Notes under the pieces: model-generated | Databases searched by the model: none | What the model saw: only the letters and a program-made list of their open reading frames with translations | What the model was told of the DNA's origin: nothing | Assembly (NCBI GenBank): GCA_012932865.1 | Contig: SAXG01000005.1 | Span: forward strand, 496,001 to 560,000 | Length of the DNA: 64,000 nt | Origin: Amylostereum areolatum | Taxonomy: Eukaryota > Basidiomycota > Agaricomycetes > Russulales > Stereaceae | Reading direction: 5' to 3' | In this document: piece by piece, positions 1-12,419 of the stretch | Position numbering within the stretch: the first letter of the stretch is position 1 | Layout: every line of letters starts with the position of its first letter | Translations under genes and position numbers: made by a program

Positions 1-221
1 CGTATTTCAGTTGTTGGCTGGGGCCCGCGTTTACTTAGGGATTTTCCAATCATTCACGACAGTCCGGGGTGCGGGGGAAATAAACTTGTTTGGGTGAATT
101 ATGAGAAAGATACAAGCTGGTATGAGTTGCCCTTAGTCGGAGGGGATACATGGGAGGGGATTTGTCGCTGACTGTCGAGTGCAATGTCCGTATCCTTCGT
201 ACTACACATCGGAAAGGATGT

Positions 222-1294
222 CTAAGTGTAGAACTTGCGGTTCTCGTTCGCGCCGAAGAGATCCTTCCGAATCTCAGGAAGCATCTGAAGGGGAAAGTAC
301 AGCGTAAGGACAATGTGAAGGCGACGTGCATGATGGAAGCAGAATGCGAGCAGGGGGGAGGAAATGGAACTACGTACCCGACCCTCAAGTAATCGCAGGC
401 GTTCGTCCAGAGTGTTGTCGAGCGTGATGCGCCTCGTTCCGCTAATGAGTTTCACGCCGCCAGCCCTGTTCGGGCACCAACGCCGTATAAGCTTCATATC
501 TCACCGAACGGAACGAGAAACGCACAGTTCATCGCTCAACGAAGTCTCCACCTCCACCTCGACGTCCCTTCCGCTGATCTCGTTGTACGACTTCTTCGCC
601 GCGTCGACGGCCTGCCTCACCGCGCTTTCGTCCTTTGCGCGGGCGTACACTGTCACGGAGGGTTCGAGGAGCTGGAGGAATCCCTGGACGAGGACGCCCT
701 CGAGGAACTGGACGTAGCGCCCCTCCTCTGCGGCGAGCTTGACGATCTCGGAGCGGGCGGTTTCGAAGAGGTCCTGGAGGTGCTCCTCCCGGCGATGAAG
801 AAGCTTCAAACGGGACTTGTTCGTCAGGGTGGATTGCGCGCTGCACATTGTCGAGGCGAGGCGTGGGGCACAACGTCAATGCACAGAACATAACCCCGAA
901 GGACACCAAAACCGTACATCTTCTGCGCGGTCTCCGACCCCTTGCGTTTCTTCTCAAACTGAGCGTCAATCGCCTGTTGCTCGTGCTTGACGAGCTTGGC
1001 CTGTGCACGACGAAAGCAAGTGAGCGATGCCGAAGCGATGGATGCCAGGCGGATGCGTGCCGCACCTTCTCGATCGCGAACTCCTCGTCGGCCTTGACCC
1101 TGATCTCGCGGGCTTTCTCCATAGCCTCCTGCTTGATGAAGGCGACCTATGTTCCAGAATGCGTGTGATAAATGAGACATGGACGAGGCGATAGGATATG
1201 TTTGAGGGAAAGTACGGATGCGAATGGTGTTAGGACGGCGGCGTACCATCTTGTTCATCTCGGAAAGAACCTCATCATCGTTGAGGGGAGCCAT
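222..1294 (-). CDS. VMA4: V-type proton ATPase subunit E (Vma4)
   Basis: Peripheral-stalk subunit of the vacuolar proton pump; with subunit G it links the V1 head to the V0 membrane sector. Joining six exons (introns 1147-1246, 1001-1065, 841-917, 466-525, 285-377) closes the frame exactly and gives 225 residues, the normal family length. The start is the ATG of MAPLNDDEV. An N-terminal charged helix with MEKAREIRVKADEEF is followed by the family signature running from AQSTLTNKSRLKLL into HLQDLF, and the end reads GANENRKFYT, typical of fungal Vma4. The joined reading at the third junction restores the conserved QKIAQST. No domain is missing. Known family; the splice model is inferred. Confidence 0.95.
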
Positions 1295-1570
1295 GATGGA
1301 AGATTGAAGCGCGTATGTGGTGGCGGTGGGACGTTAGGGACAGTTAAAGTCGGGTCCAAGTGAGGTCGGATGAGAGTGCGCGACTAAGGTCTAGTTTGAA
1401 GTGCTGAGTATCTAGCCTACAAAGTAGCAAACCAATAACTAGTATAGTAGTGACTACAGTCTACCCATACCGTCTACGTCTACAGTCTACACTTGTCACC
1501 TACAGTCTTGGTTAGTAGTTACAGACTTAAATGTATGGTCTAAGACTGTGAGTAGGAAGAAAAAATGAAA

Positions 1571-1648
1571 TGCATTAACGGAGAATCGAACTCCGGGCGG
1601 GTCGAGTCTTAATGGCAACGACCCAGGTTACCACTACCCCACTAATGC
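1571..1648 (-). tRNA. tRNA-Gly (anticodon GCC) with a 7-base intron
   Basis: On the minus strand a 7-bp acceptor stem GCATTAG pairs with TTAATGC (one G-T pair), followed by discriminator A. The D arm is GTGGGGTAGTGGTAAC and the T loop contains GTTCGATT. The anticodon stem GGTCG/CGACC closes a loop TTGCCA..T with anticodon GCC. Seven extra bases (TTAAGAC) sit directly 3' of the base after the anticodon, the canonical place for a tRNA intron; without them the mature RNA is 71 bases, the usual size for tRNA-Gly. Structure was read by eye. Confidence 0.93.
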
Positions 1649-2424
1649 TTGCTATAATATGCTTACTCGATATTATCAGCTACCCGTGACCCCTTCTCCC
1701 CATCTCCTTTACATAACAGCGCACGACGCAAGACCAACAAAATAATTTGTTACAAGGCGTGTATGTAGACATGAAACCATAAACAACTGTCCGGTAACAG
1801 CAGCAAGAGTCGTAAGCAATACCCGTGAGTCGCGTGAATATAAAGGTCTAATGCGTGTATCTCGAGTCCGCTTGTACAGAACGGTATAGGTCGGCAACGA
1901 AAGTACAACAGAGCGGGCGCGTACACACACACGACATCGTGTCGAGGAAGAAGGAGGGAGAGAAAAAGCAGACTATGTAGTAGGTGAGAATGGGAATGGT
2001 ATGACTACGGGGTATCGCCCACGAGAGCACTGGGGCTAATAGAGGAAAAAAGAAGCGCTAATGGAAAGAATTGAGTAAGGATACAAGGATATGGCGGTAT
2101 AAACAGAGGAGCAGAAACAGCAAAGGAGTCCGGCGCCGTCGGCGGCACCTGCGTAAGTTCGTGCGTGTATGAGAGCTTCTAGGAACGTAAGTTTATGAGT
2201 AAGGAGCGTTGGGTGTGCGTGTGCGTGAGGAGGAGAGTCAGAGAGGACAAAGAAGCACGGTTCGGTCCAAAATCGTCTGGAACTGAAACAAGGGAGAAGA
2301 CGAGCGCGTCCGCGGGGCGCCAGCAATGCAAAGTCCTTTTGTGCGCGTGCGCGCTCAGTAGGAGAAGATCATCAACCACGGGTTGAGGACGATCTGAAAA
2401 TAAAGATATACGGACGACCCCCGG
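1649..2424. other. Intergenic stretch downstream of the GT2 gene
   Basis: Short open frames on both strands show no recognisable domain and no consistent splice pattern. It holds the 5' flank of the tRNA and the 3' flank of the minus-strand glycosyltransferase. Nothing else seen. Confidence 0.5.
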
Positions 2425-5400
2425 TCAGCTCTGCATATCAGCCCCACCGTCACACGGCGAACTCACCGGGAACAGTACATGGCACGCGGCGGCGAGGCTA
2501 AACGGCAATGGAACGGACACCGATGAGATCAAGAAGCACCGAGCGAACGCGGGAGAAAGGACGCACGCAAGCGGGAATATGACGGCCCACCCCGAGCCGT
2601 CCACACGCCATTCGAGGGGCACGAGTGGCGTTGCGCAAATGACGATGCCCGCCAAAATCGCTATGGACACCAACAGCGGGAACCAGAACCTGTTCACACA
2701 ATATGAATGAGCTCCACGGATGCAGTAGAGGCGGTCAAGTGGCAGGGGGTGAGGAGGGAAAGTGAAGAACATGACGCACCGCTTTGCGATCTTCGGCACC
2801 TCCTTGAAGAAGTTGGACCGCTCGACTTCCTTACCCGTCGCACCCCAAGTCATGTTGTACGAGAACAAGTGCGCGAGGATTGCCTGGCTGAGCGGGATGG
2901 CCAATCCACCAAAAAAGAAGAAGCTGCACACACGCGAACATCCCGGTGTGAGTGACCGCCGTAAACACAACCCCGAAAGCGAGAGAACGGAACGCACAAG
3001 AACGGAATCCAGGCAAGATTGATCAGGAGGCCCTTGAACTGAATGAGAGAAACCAGTTGTAAGGCACATGAAGGATAAGGGTGGAACCTGGAACGGGACG
3101 CACCAGGGGCTTTTCTCCCAATCGGTACTCGAGAAGGGTGAAGCCGAGGTTTCCAGAACCAAAGAAGACGACGGTGGTGGCGAGCCAAATTTCGAACGAG
3201 TGCAGGTAAAACGCGTCGACGGGGAACTGGAAGCCAAGGAGGACGTAGTTGATGATACCGATGGTGACGCTGGCGGCGATACCGTCTGTAAAAGTGATGT
3301 TCAGCGACAGTCCTTGGGAGATAAGGGATGTGGCTCACAGTGAGAGAACATGTCTGAGTAAGGTGGAGGAAGACCATTCAGCAGTTGGAGCAGAGCGGTG
3401 AAAAAGCGCACTCACAGGCCAACATGGAGATTTTGTAGTGCAGAGGAGCTCCGCTCCAAAGGAAGCGGTGAATCTGTCCAGCAATGGGTCCACGGCGCCA
3501 CCATTGAGAAAGTGGATTGAACATGAGCCTGTAAACGCATCAGTACGACACTCTGGGTTACCGACACATCGGAAACTCACTCGCTGCAGCCTGCAAGAAC
3601 CCTTCAGCCTCAGGTCGTACACAGCACAAAAGAAGAAAGACGAACCGTACGCGTATTTTTGCCAACGGTTCAGTTCGTCGTCGATTGTGAGCGAGACGCC
3701 CTCCTTGAACTGGCCGCGGGAGTAAGTCACCCAGCGGATGATAAATCCACGCATCTGGAGCCTGAGCGCGAGATCGAAATCCTCCGAGACGTGCGACTCG
3801 GACCAGATCAGCTCTTTCCCTTCCTTAGTGGTAAAGGAAGCATCTTGCACCGCGCTCCATCGCAGGAATCTGTTCCCAGTCGAATGAATTATATCAATTG
3901 GACATCCTATGGGGGTAACAAAGGGGAGACCACGAACGCGTTATGTCCTGCACCATGCGGAACCCATCAGTCAAACGTGGTACGCCACTAAGGTAATAGA
4001 AACATACCGACGAATGGCGCGACTTCACCGCACGAAGTAGCTGCAAACCGAACCCGTCAGCCCCATTGACCCCGCGCCCCGGAACACACATTTGAACTTA
4101 CTGAACGAAATCGACCGGTTGATCCTTCGCGTGAAGTACGCGATCCCGTTTTCGAAATAATGGTGCGCGACCTGCATTACGTCCGACTCGTGCTGGAGCA
4201 CGGCTACCGTCGGACACTCCGCCATCTCGCGCGCGGCATCGCGCAGACAGTCCTCTGGAACGACGGTATCTGAGTCGACGAGCAGAATGATCTCGCCGAT
4301 GCGGCACGCGCGTCCGTTCTTCGCCCATGGTTTCCAGCGACGGCCACTTTCCTCGTACACCTCCTCGACGGCGGCCATCAGCGCGCGCTCCTCCAATGCA
4401 ATAGCGTTTACGTCCGTTGGCTGCGCGACCTGCTCAGCCTGGATTCGGACGAGATGCCGTTCCATCTTGCGTGAGAGGGTGAGGGCATAGTTCATGTTGG
4501 AGGCTTTCTTGAAACGACCCGCACGCTCGAACTTCTGACCGTCGCCGATTTCGCTTTCCTCGCCGTGCTTGGGTCGAGAAACCCAACCAATACCATGCGT
4601 CTCGTAGTAGGCGAGGCGTATCGCGCGATCTTCCTCGCTCAAGAGCTGCGGTCAAATGTCAACGAAGAGAACTGCACGCAGATTTGGAATGCATACACGG
4701 AGACCGTCGTCATTTACGAATATGTTCGATGTCCCACCCTGTCGAGCGTAAGTTTGCATGGCCTTCTTAAGCGACGCGAACGACGGTGCCCTGTACCAGA
4801 AAGCGTAAGTTGATTGCACAAAAGGCCCCCAAGGACATTGGGCGACGTACAAGACATTGTCCAAACCCTCCTTGTACACCGGCATCTGAATCGTGATGTG
4901 CGGGAGGTTGCTGTCGACCTGCTTGTTCGGACGAGGCTTGACGGCGGAGTAGTACTTGGAGTTCTTGTGGTAATGCGCGATAGGGCCAATGGCCATCGTT
5001 ACGTTTTGCATGATTTGCAGATTGAAAAACTGGGGCCAAAGTGAGTATATGCGCGGGGAAAAGGAGAAGGAGTGAAGATACGCACGAGGGAGATGCAAAA
5101 CAGCAACGGGAGCACGATGGCGAGCGCGAAATGAGTGAATTTGCCGTCTTGGCGCCATTCAGAGATCAGTATCTCTACATGGATGAGACAACGTGAGCGT
5201 CGGCAAGTCTTTAGTAAGGGCGAGACCACTCACTGAGACCGTTGCCAACATAGACTGAGAACGGACGATAGAGGTAAGGGCCAAATTCTCCAGTATCAAA
5301 GGAAACATACCCATGGATAACCCAGCGGCGAGGCCATTGTATAGCGGCGACCAGAGAGGAGCGAGACGTTTTTCAGCGCCGTATTCGATGTCCCCCTCTT

Positions 5401-6610
5401 CAGTGGCCTTCTCCTCGATAACGACCCGTCGTTTCTTTCCATACCACGTTCGCTTGATGACCTCCCTGCGGATCGGAGCACCCTTCTCGATGTCGGCGGC
5501 GTTGAACGGCTGGTCCATCTCGCGTGCCAGCGACGAGGTTGGGGCGCGATGAGACGAAGAGGACACGGGAACGAGGGAATGGCCCGAGGCGGAGTCGGCA
5601 TAGGAAACCGGGTGGGAGGACGACAGGGAAGCGACGGCTGGGCGTGAAGTGGATCGCCAGAGGAGACGAATGAGACGTTCCTCAAAATCGTTCACGGTCG
5701 GAATGATGTTCGCGGGATCCTCCGTCCAGACGATCAACACGCGCTCGTCGCGCTGCAAGTAGAGTCAGTACGATCGAGTGGATCGGGAGGGTTGCGGGGA
5801 TACGCACGACGAAAGCGGCGTTCTGTTCTTTGTCCGCGTGCGGGAGGAGCATCATGGTGTCGACAACCTGGATGCGCGTGTTCGCGTCGACGTACACGCT
5901 CTTCTCCTCTGGCCCGCTGCGAACAGTGCGCCGTTAGTTGTGCATCGGTACAGGGAACATGGAACGGTGACAAGGAGAAAATGCGGCAGCAGAAGGGCGC
6001 GGGAAGGGCGCAAGCCGGTGACAAGGAAGCGAACGAGATTCCCAGGCAAGGGCATCCGTTACGCCGACGGTTTTCATTTCCATTCGAAATGACACCGAAG
6101 CGCGAGTCGCAGGGAACGCCCTCGACGCGTGTCACGCTTCAAAAGAAGCCGCGATAACGAGAACGGTTCGAGGAGGACCTAGGAGGACCGTCCGGCTCGA
6201 TGAGATGGAAAAACGGAACGCGACACGCCGTCTCCGCCGTTGACGTAAAGCGTGTCCAACAATGAACGGAGGACGAAAATACGCCCGAAATGAATGTCGT
6301 CCGCGAACCATCCGCGAGGGACGATGGAGGACAGGACGATGATACGGGAAAAAGACACTCACACTGCGCTGACGGCGGCATGGGCGACGGCGCTGCGTAT
6401 CTTGACGGCACAGACAAGGCTCATGGCGCTGACGGCCTGCTCAAAGGGCTCGAGTGAGGCGGTTTCGTAAGGGAAGACCCTGTACTCGCCGGCATCGTCG
6501 CGAAGACAGACACCGGCTGCGATGTCGCGCGCGTCGGGGCGAAACCAGGCATCGCCCTGTGTCTGCTTGAAGATGTAGTGGAGGAGGGCGTCGTAGCGGT
6601 CGTAGTCCAT
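2425..6610 (-). CDS. Family 2 processive glycosyltransferase (cellulose/chitin-synthase-like membrane enzyme)
   Basis: Predicted plasma-membrane polysaccharide synthase using a nucleotide sugar. The start is MDYDRYDALL. A soluble N-terminal part of roughly 200 residues leads to a Lys/Arg-rich linker and a first hydrophobic segment (SMGMFPLILENLAL). After a second hydrophobic segment comes the GT-A catalytic core: MPVYKEGLDN, NDDG, VDSDTVVPEDCLRD, SEDFDLALRLQ and DDELNRW. These are the spaced Asp residues plus an RW motif expected for processive GT2 enzymes, with Glu where QxxRW has Gln. At least four further hydrophobic segments follow (for example VTIGIINYVLLGF, the FFFFGG region, and FPLLVSIAILAGIVI). 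Many introns; the last one near the 3' end is uncertain, but both readings use the same stop. The product could be chitin, cellulose-like or mixed glucan and cannot be decided here. Confidence 0.85.
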
Positions 6611-8284
6611 GGCTTGTCCGCTTCAGATGGGGGGAATCTGGGAACGGGGAGGGGGGGAAGGTGTCGGGGAAGGGGGGAGCGGGAGGGTGGACGAAAAGGA
6701 CGCGCGGAGGAGAGTAAGTTGGGTCAGCCATGGAGGATATATATTTCACAGGGAGCAGCTGAAAGAGCAGATGGCAGGGCAATCCACAATCGAAGAAGAG
6801 GCAAATCGCGGGACGTGGTTCGAACTTGGAACTGGACGGGCGTCGTCCCAACGCCGTTCGCTCGCTCGCCGGTAACCGGTCTTTGGCGCGTCGGTGCCTG
6901 GCATCACGCTCCAGCCTCTCACCTCCCCGGGCCTCCCTGGGCCTCCGCTGCAGCCACACACCTACACGCACTGCTACAACCCCCACCTACGCACCGCTGC
7001 ACCATTCTCAGTATAGCTTCCCAGCTTTGTAGCCCCCGCAAAAATGACACGATACCGTATCTTAACGCCTTTGAGAGGCGCAAATACGACTTGTGCAAAA
7101 CAATGGGCGCGGGGATCCGGATCTGGACAGGAACGCCCGATCAATCCTCGACGTCGGGAATCGTCACCGATGACGTCGTTCGATACAATGTGCTTACACC
7201 CTGAACCTCTCTCAGCGGACACCAGCGGTTGGCAAGACGTGTGTTAATAACCGATGCGACGTAATACTGATGGAAAGGTCGATGCGACTAAACGCCAAAG
7301 TCGAGCATGCCCGCGGATGTATGACCATAACATGCAAGTCGAATGGATGGGCGCAGGAGTGAGCCTAAAGACGCACAAGCGCCTACAGTTATCCAATGCC
7401 ATTTTGCCGGCGGTAAACTGAATTTCGGAGGCGCCCAGAGGCGCCCTTGCGGAACGACGCCAACAGATGGGAATGGAACGCGCTCGAGCTTATTCGACGA
7501 TCACGGATTTGGCACTCTGCCTTATCGTTGTGCAAAGGCATTCGTCCATCCAAGCTCGTCAAGCAGCCACGCTCTGCTTGTGCGGATGGAATGTGAAGCT
7601 GTGAAGGTTAATGAAGAAATTTTGGGCGATTGAAGTGAATTGAATGGGTGGTGGCGAGAGGGGCGATCTCGGGGATGCCGGCATGATTTCGGCCATCACC
7701 GAACCGACGGAGAACTCAGTCTTATCGTCGGCGCGACTGCGTAGCCACCGGCCACCCTCTACCTTATTCCACCTCTGAACAGCACATGGATATACACTTT
7801 CGAAGCCTTCCCCGCCTCATCGGTTCGATTCTATGAAACTGTCGTTTGGCTCAACCTTGGCCAAGGGATGGGATGGACGAGTAAGTGAATGAAATGGGCG
7901 CGTTTACAGACAGGTGAGCGTCTGGCGGTCCACGACTCACGTCGCGTCAGAGTGTGGTCGCACGTTTTCTATCGCATATTTTGCGATGGTCTTCAAGGCA
8001 ACGGGGACCAGGCCGTGCTGTCGGAGCGGGCTATCGGCAGTGGCAGTCCAACTGGAGCGCGAAGACCAGTTCAGTTCGTTTCTGGAGCAAGGCATGCCAT
8101 TCTGTGACGAAATCAAGGAAAGAAACCGATGGAGAATCCCACCGCACGGCCCTTTCTCTCTTTTTATATTCCACGGGAGCGAGCACGGTCCACAACAAAA
8201 CCTTGAGCGTGCCGAGGAGTACACGCTCCTCCCTCGTTCCTTTTTCTCCTCGACGTGCGTAGCGGCTGCTCACCACCTCCCTCC
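6611..8284. other. Divergent intergenic region between the GT2 and GH16 genes
   Basis: About 1.7 kb between two divergently transcribed wall-related genes. Open frames such as the one at 7343-7633 have no recognisable domain and no spliced continuation. A TATATT element at 8165-8170 lies about 115 bases before the GH16 start. Otherwise nothing identified. Confidence 0.5.
6737..6744 (-). promoter_or_regulatory. TATA-like element of the GT2 gene
   Basis: An alternating AT run, ATATATAT, lies about 130 bases upstream of the GT2 start codon at 6610. Position fits a core promoter; inference only. Confidence 0.35.
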
Positions 8285-10705
8285 ATGTCCTACACACGAA
8301 AGAGATACACCCGCTCGGCCTCGGGCTCCATCGTGCCCGCCCAAGGCCGCTCGAGCTTATCGGAGGACGACGATCGCTTGCTGCGTACGCCCGCCCCCCG
8401 CCCTTCCTCTCCCCTCTCCCCGCCTCGTCCCGCCTTCCTCGCCAACACACGCGAAAGCGGCTCTTGGTCCTCCGACATCACCTCTGACTCTGACCGCGAG
8501 CAGACGCCCCCGGTCGTCCCCTTCGTCAATCGGCCCAGTCGGCAGTCCCGCCCCCGTTCTGCTACCAGCACCTCAGGCTACGCCCCCATTGCCCCCACCT
8601 CTCCCGACGCGGACGTCGACGCGGTCGCCGCGCCAAGTGACCCATTTTCCGCCTCTGCTTCCCTGCACAGCGCGACCCACGTTCCCAACCCTGTTTTCGA
8701 CGACCTCATCTCCCCTCAATCCGCCACTCATCCTCTCATCAGCCACTCGCCCCGCCATTCCTTCTCCCGCGCCGTACCTCCCTCCGCTTATCCTTTCCTA
8801 GCCTATCCAGGAAACCCAGATCCGCTTCCCTTGGGTCTGAGATCCCGACGGGGTTCGTTTGATTCACAATCCCACCGGCAGCCTGGCAGCCTCGACGGCT
8901 CGTACGAGCCCGACTTCGAGCGCCCGTATGCGCCCTTCATGGCCCAGGACAGCCCCAACCCAATCTACCGTGTCCCTACCAGTCCAGGATCCAACAGCGC
9001 CTTCCACGGTACTGGCGTCGGCGTCGGCACCGATAATGCGCTCAACTCGCGCGGTAGCACCGCGTCTTTTCGTTCACCCTTCCTAAGCCCGGCCTCGCGC
9101 CCCAACTCGGTGTGGGCCCCGCCCTTGTATGCCACTCCAGGAGCCCCCGGCACCCCCCAGATGCCTGGTACGGGAGCGAGCACGCCGCTTCCCGGTCCTA
9201 AACCCCCTCTGCCTTCCACTCTCCTTGCGGAGAAGCTTCAGATGGAGGATAAGCCGTGGATGCACGAGCGCGACCGCCGTGCCAAGACAAGTTGGTGGAT
9301 AACCGCCTTGACGTTCGTCCTCGGAATCGGGGGTGCAGCGGCCCTGTGTTGGCGCGCGTATGTTGAAGCTGGAAATAGTATGATTGACGATAGCCAGCTT
9401 TGCTCAGTCATGTCCGACGACTTTGACAGTCTCGACGTCGACGGGGACAATTCCGTATGGAAGCGCGATGTCTCGCTCGGTGGATTCGGGTAGGATTCTT
9501 ATCCTTTGCCTTTTGACGGCAGGCTTATGGTAGCTCTACAGGAACAACGAATTCCAGATGACGACTGCTCTGTCGGATAACCTCTTCACGCGCAACGGGC
9601 AGCTGTACATCATGCCGACGCTCACGACGGCCACGACGAGTTTGACCCCCTCTGACCTCCTCGACGGCGGCAAGTATTCTCTCGACGGCTGCACCGCCGC
9701 GTCGCAGCAAAACTGCTCCGTCACCGCGAGCAAGAGCGGCGGAACGAGCATACCGCCGATCATGTCCGCGCGCCTGAGCACCCAGTCAAGCGTGAGCATC
9801 CGGTACGGCAAGGTCGAGGTGGTCGCGAAGCTCCCACAGGGTGACTGGCTCTGGCCTGCGATTTGGATGCTTCCCGTGGAGAACAAGTACGGACAGTGGC
9901 CCCTCAGCGGAGAAATCGATGTGCGTATCATCCCTAACATACGCAGTCCCCCCTCCCTGCTCGAAGCACCCCGAGGCTGACAGCCTTCCCAGATCATGGA
10001 AGCCCGCGGAAACGGTATCTCGTACCCTCAAGGCATCAACTACGTCCGCTCCACCCTCAACTGGGGGCCCCTCGAATCCCTCATCACCCGCGTGTATGGC
10101 TGGCAGTCGAAGAAGCGCACCACGTTCGCGGGGGGCTTCCACACGTACACCATCGAATGGACGGACTCGTTCATGAAGTCGTACGTCGACTCGCGCCTCA
10201 CGGCGATGATCGACATCAAGATCCTTGGGAGCGGCGGCAAGAGCTTCTGGGAACGCGGGAACTACCCCGACGTCGCGCAGAACGGGAGCGCGCAGGTCGT
10301 GGTCACGAACCCGTACAACGAGAGCGCGTCCGCGCCGTTCGATCAAAGTGCGTGTTCGCTTTTCATTTTGGGGCTTCATAGCGGGTGGACCGTCGCGCTG
10401 ATGGACATCGGGGGGTGATGTAGACTTCTACTTAATTTTGGACCTCGCGGCGGGCGGGACGTCCGGCTGGTTCCAGGACAACGCGGGCGGAAAGCCGTGG
10501 TTCGACGCGTCCGCCACGGCATTGCAGGACTTCACGGCGGCACAAGCCACGTGGAGCGCGACCTGGCCAAGCACCGATGACGAGCGTGCGTTCCGAATGT
10601 GAGCTTCTCCCGTCGACCCCTCCCTGCTCCCCTATCTCGCGAACCTTGCAAGCACTGACGCGCCGCGTTTCCAGCGACTCGGTGAAGATGTGGAAGCTAT
10701 GCTGA
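8285..10705 (+). CDS. GH16 beta-glucan-active enzyme, type II membrane protein
   Basis: Introns at 9490-9541, 9921-9992, 10348-10423 and 10599-10674 close the frame to 714 residues ending VKMWKLC. Residues 1 to about 330 are a Ser/Pro-rich, probably disordered cytosolic region. A single membrane segment (WWITALTFVLGIGGAAALC) lies at about 337-356, and the rest is a lumenal or extracellular GH16 domain. The catalytic motif GEIDIMEARG has both acidic residues (E..D..E) and is split by intron 2. Further GH16 features are the WLWPAIWMLP and HTYTIEWTDS blocks. The family hydrolyses or transfers beta-1,3/1,4-glucans; membrane anchoring suggests a role in wall beta-glucan assembly, as for Kre6/Skn1-type proteins, but the N-terminal sequence is not a clear SKN1 domain. 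Confidence 0.88.
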
Positions 10706-12419
10706 AGCGATTCCATACCTTGATATACCCCTAAAGGACAGTGACGAACTCTCGGACAACATTTATGCACATATATGCGCTTGCCCAGCCATGACATACG
10801 ATACACGCGAAGGACACTCTTCCTCCGCGTCAACGAACTCTCCGAACTGTATTTGCTGCTTCCGTGTATTGCGGGCCCGATGGGCCTGTTAACATACCTC
10901 GCTCTTTGCTCTGCTTGACGTTATCATTGATACTGTATCGAGTGACTGCTGTTCGTCTGGATACACACGAGCCCCGGCGATAGGCAGCCCGACTCATAGG
11001 CTGCCGTTTGTTGTAGAGGTTTCTTATTGCTGTGCTACTGTTACTATACCACCTCCTTGGTCTTGGAGGTGCTCGACGTCTCTGTCGCTCTCCGCTACGC
11101 TCGTTTATGTATACCGGTCATTACTAGTCACTCGGCGTCGATTTCCTCCAGACCTTGACTTTTGGACTTGCAATTTATTCGAGTCTGACTACCTGCTCGT
11201 CTCGTCAGTGTTCGTTAAAGACTCGGCCTCTCGGCCTCCCGTGTGATGAGAGGATCCCGAGGTACGAGGGTTGACTCCATCGACGTCTGCTTTAGGAGAC
11301 TACTTATTGGGAGACCAATGGGAGACTATCTCCCGTTCGAGTCGGGAATTACCGAGCCTCGCACTTGGTCCGAAATGCCAGGCCGGTCTTCCTCGTGAGC
11401 ATCCTCCTCAGACTTTCGAAATGGATTGCATCTTCCTCTTCTCCGAGACCTTGGACCGCAGCCAGAAGGGTCTATGAACCTACGCGGACCTTTGTGCGAC
11501 AGCCGTCAAGGTGTCCCGCTCGCGGTTTGGAGCCTTACTGCATATGCATTGGTGCTACGCCGTTGGGACTTTGAACGACCCAGTGCGGTGTGCCACCCAG
11601 AAAGGCTGAAGAAACGACCGGTTAACGTCTCGAGCGGGCGCTCTTGTCTGAGTCGAACCTTGGCCGCCATCGATGCTGCGCAGTGCGGGTACGGGTACGG
11701 GTACGGGTACGTCGTCGTCTACTGATTGAATGCCGCTATCGGGTTGTCTGACATATCCTCCAGAAAAGCATTCATAGTGAGGTTCAAGCTCCAACGGCGT
11801 CCAACCAATCTCCCCTTCCGCCACTCATCGACCGCATAAATCTCGATGTTCTATAGCCAGCTTGGGGGTCGAGATAGCGAGCGGACCCGCGGGCGGCCAT
11901 GACCGTTGTTGTGAAGGCGCATACTGCGTCCCGTGTGTCTGAGCGTCCAACGTCGGACCTTTATTCAGCTCGCGTCGACGAATACACCGGCATGCGACGC
12001 GTCTACTCACCCCACACGCGCGCTTCGACGTCTTTCTGCGGATTTATGAGGCGGAAATACGCTGTAGGTGTCGTGTCGTTGAGCCTTGGCGATCGTTGGG
12101 ATCCTGATAGATGGTAACCAGTCTCTGAGATTTCATGGAGAACGAACCTGGTTATCTCACGCAGAAGGTAAACTGTTGGGCTTAGACGGAGCAGACATCT
12201 TGCGGTGCACTGTCATGAGAGGAGTCACGCATAGCGAGGTATGCCGCTGTCCGTTTGTTTCATGGAAGTACTCTGCTCATTTTTATCCGGGAATACAGGC
12301 ATGAAGCTCGCTCGGAGGCACCACATGGTCGGACAATACCGGAAAGCAGCTACGTGCTCTACGGTCCTTACAGAGTCCAATGGATGGGAGCCCCCAACCT
12401 ATCCCACGGTTCACCCTGA
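10706..12419. other. Intergenic region with no intact gene
   Basis: No open frame here joins into a recognisable protein. It holds the short CGGGTA tandem repeat at 11686-11711. Because a decayed GH95 copy starts just downstream, part of this stretch may be older, unrecognisable debris of the same duplication. Confidence 0.4.
11686..11711 (+). repeat. CGGGTA tandem repeat (four copies)
   Basis: Four perfect copies of the hexamer CGGGTA followed by CG. Short microsatellite in a gene-free region. Confidence 0.9.

Noticed and set aside
529..1122. Long minus-strand frame of 197 residues, Arg/Pro-rich, inside the V-ATPase gene
   Set aside because: It is a frame-shifted shadow of the subunit E exons; the correct frame matches the known family.
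6815..6840. GGTTCGAAC-like sequence resembling a tRNA B box
   Set aside because: No acceptor stem, D arm or anticodon stem can be folded around it.
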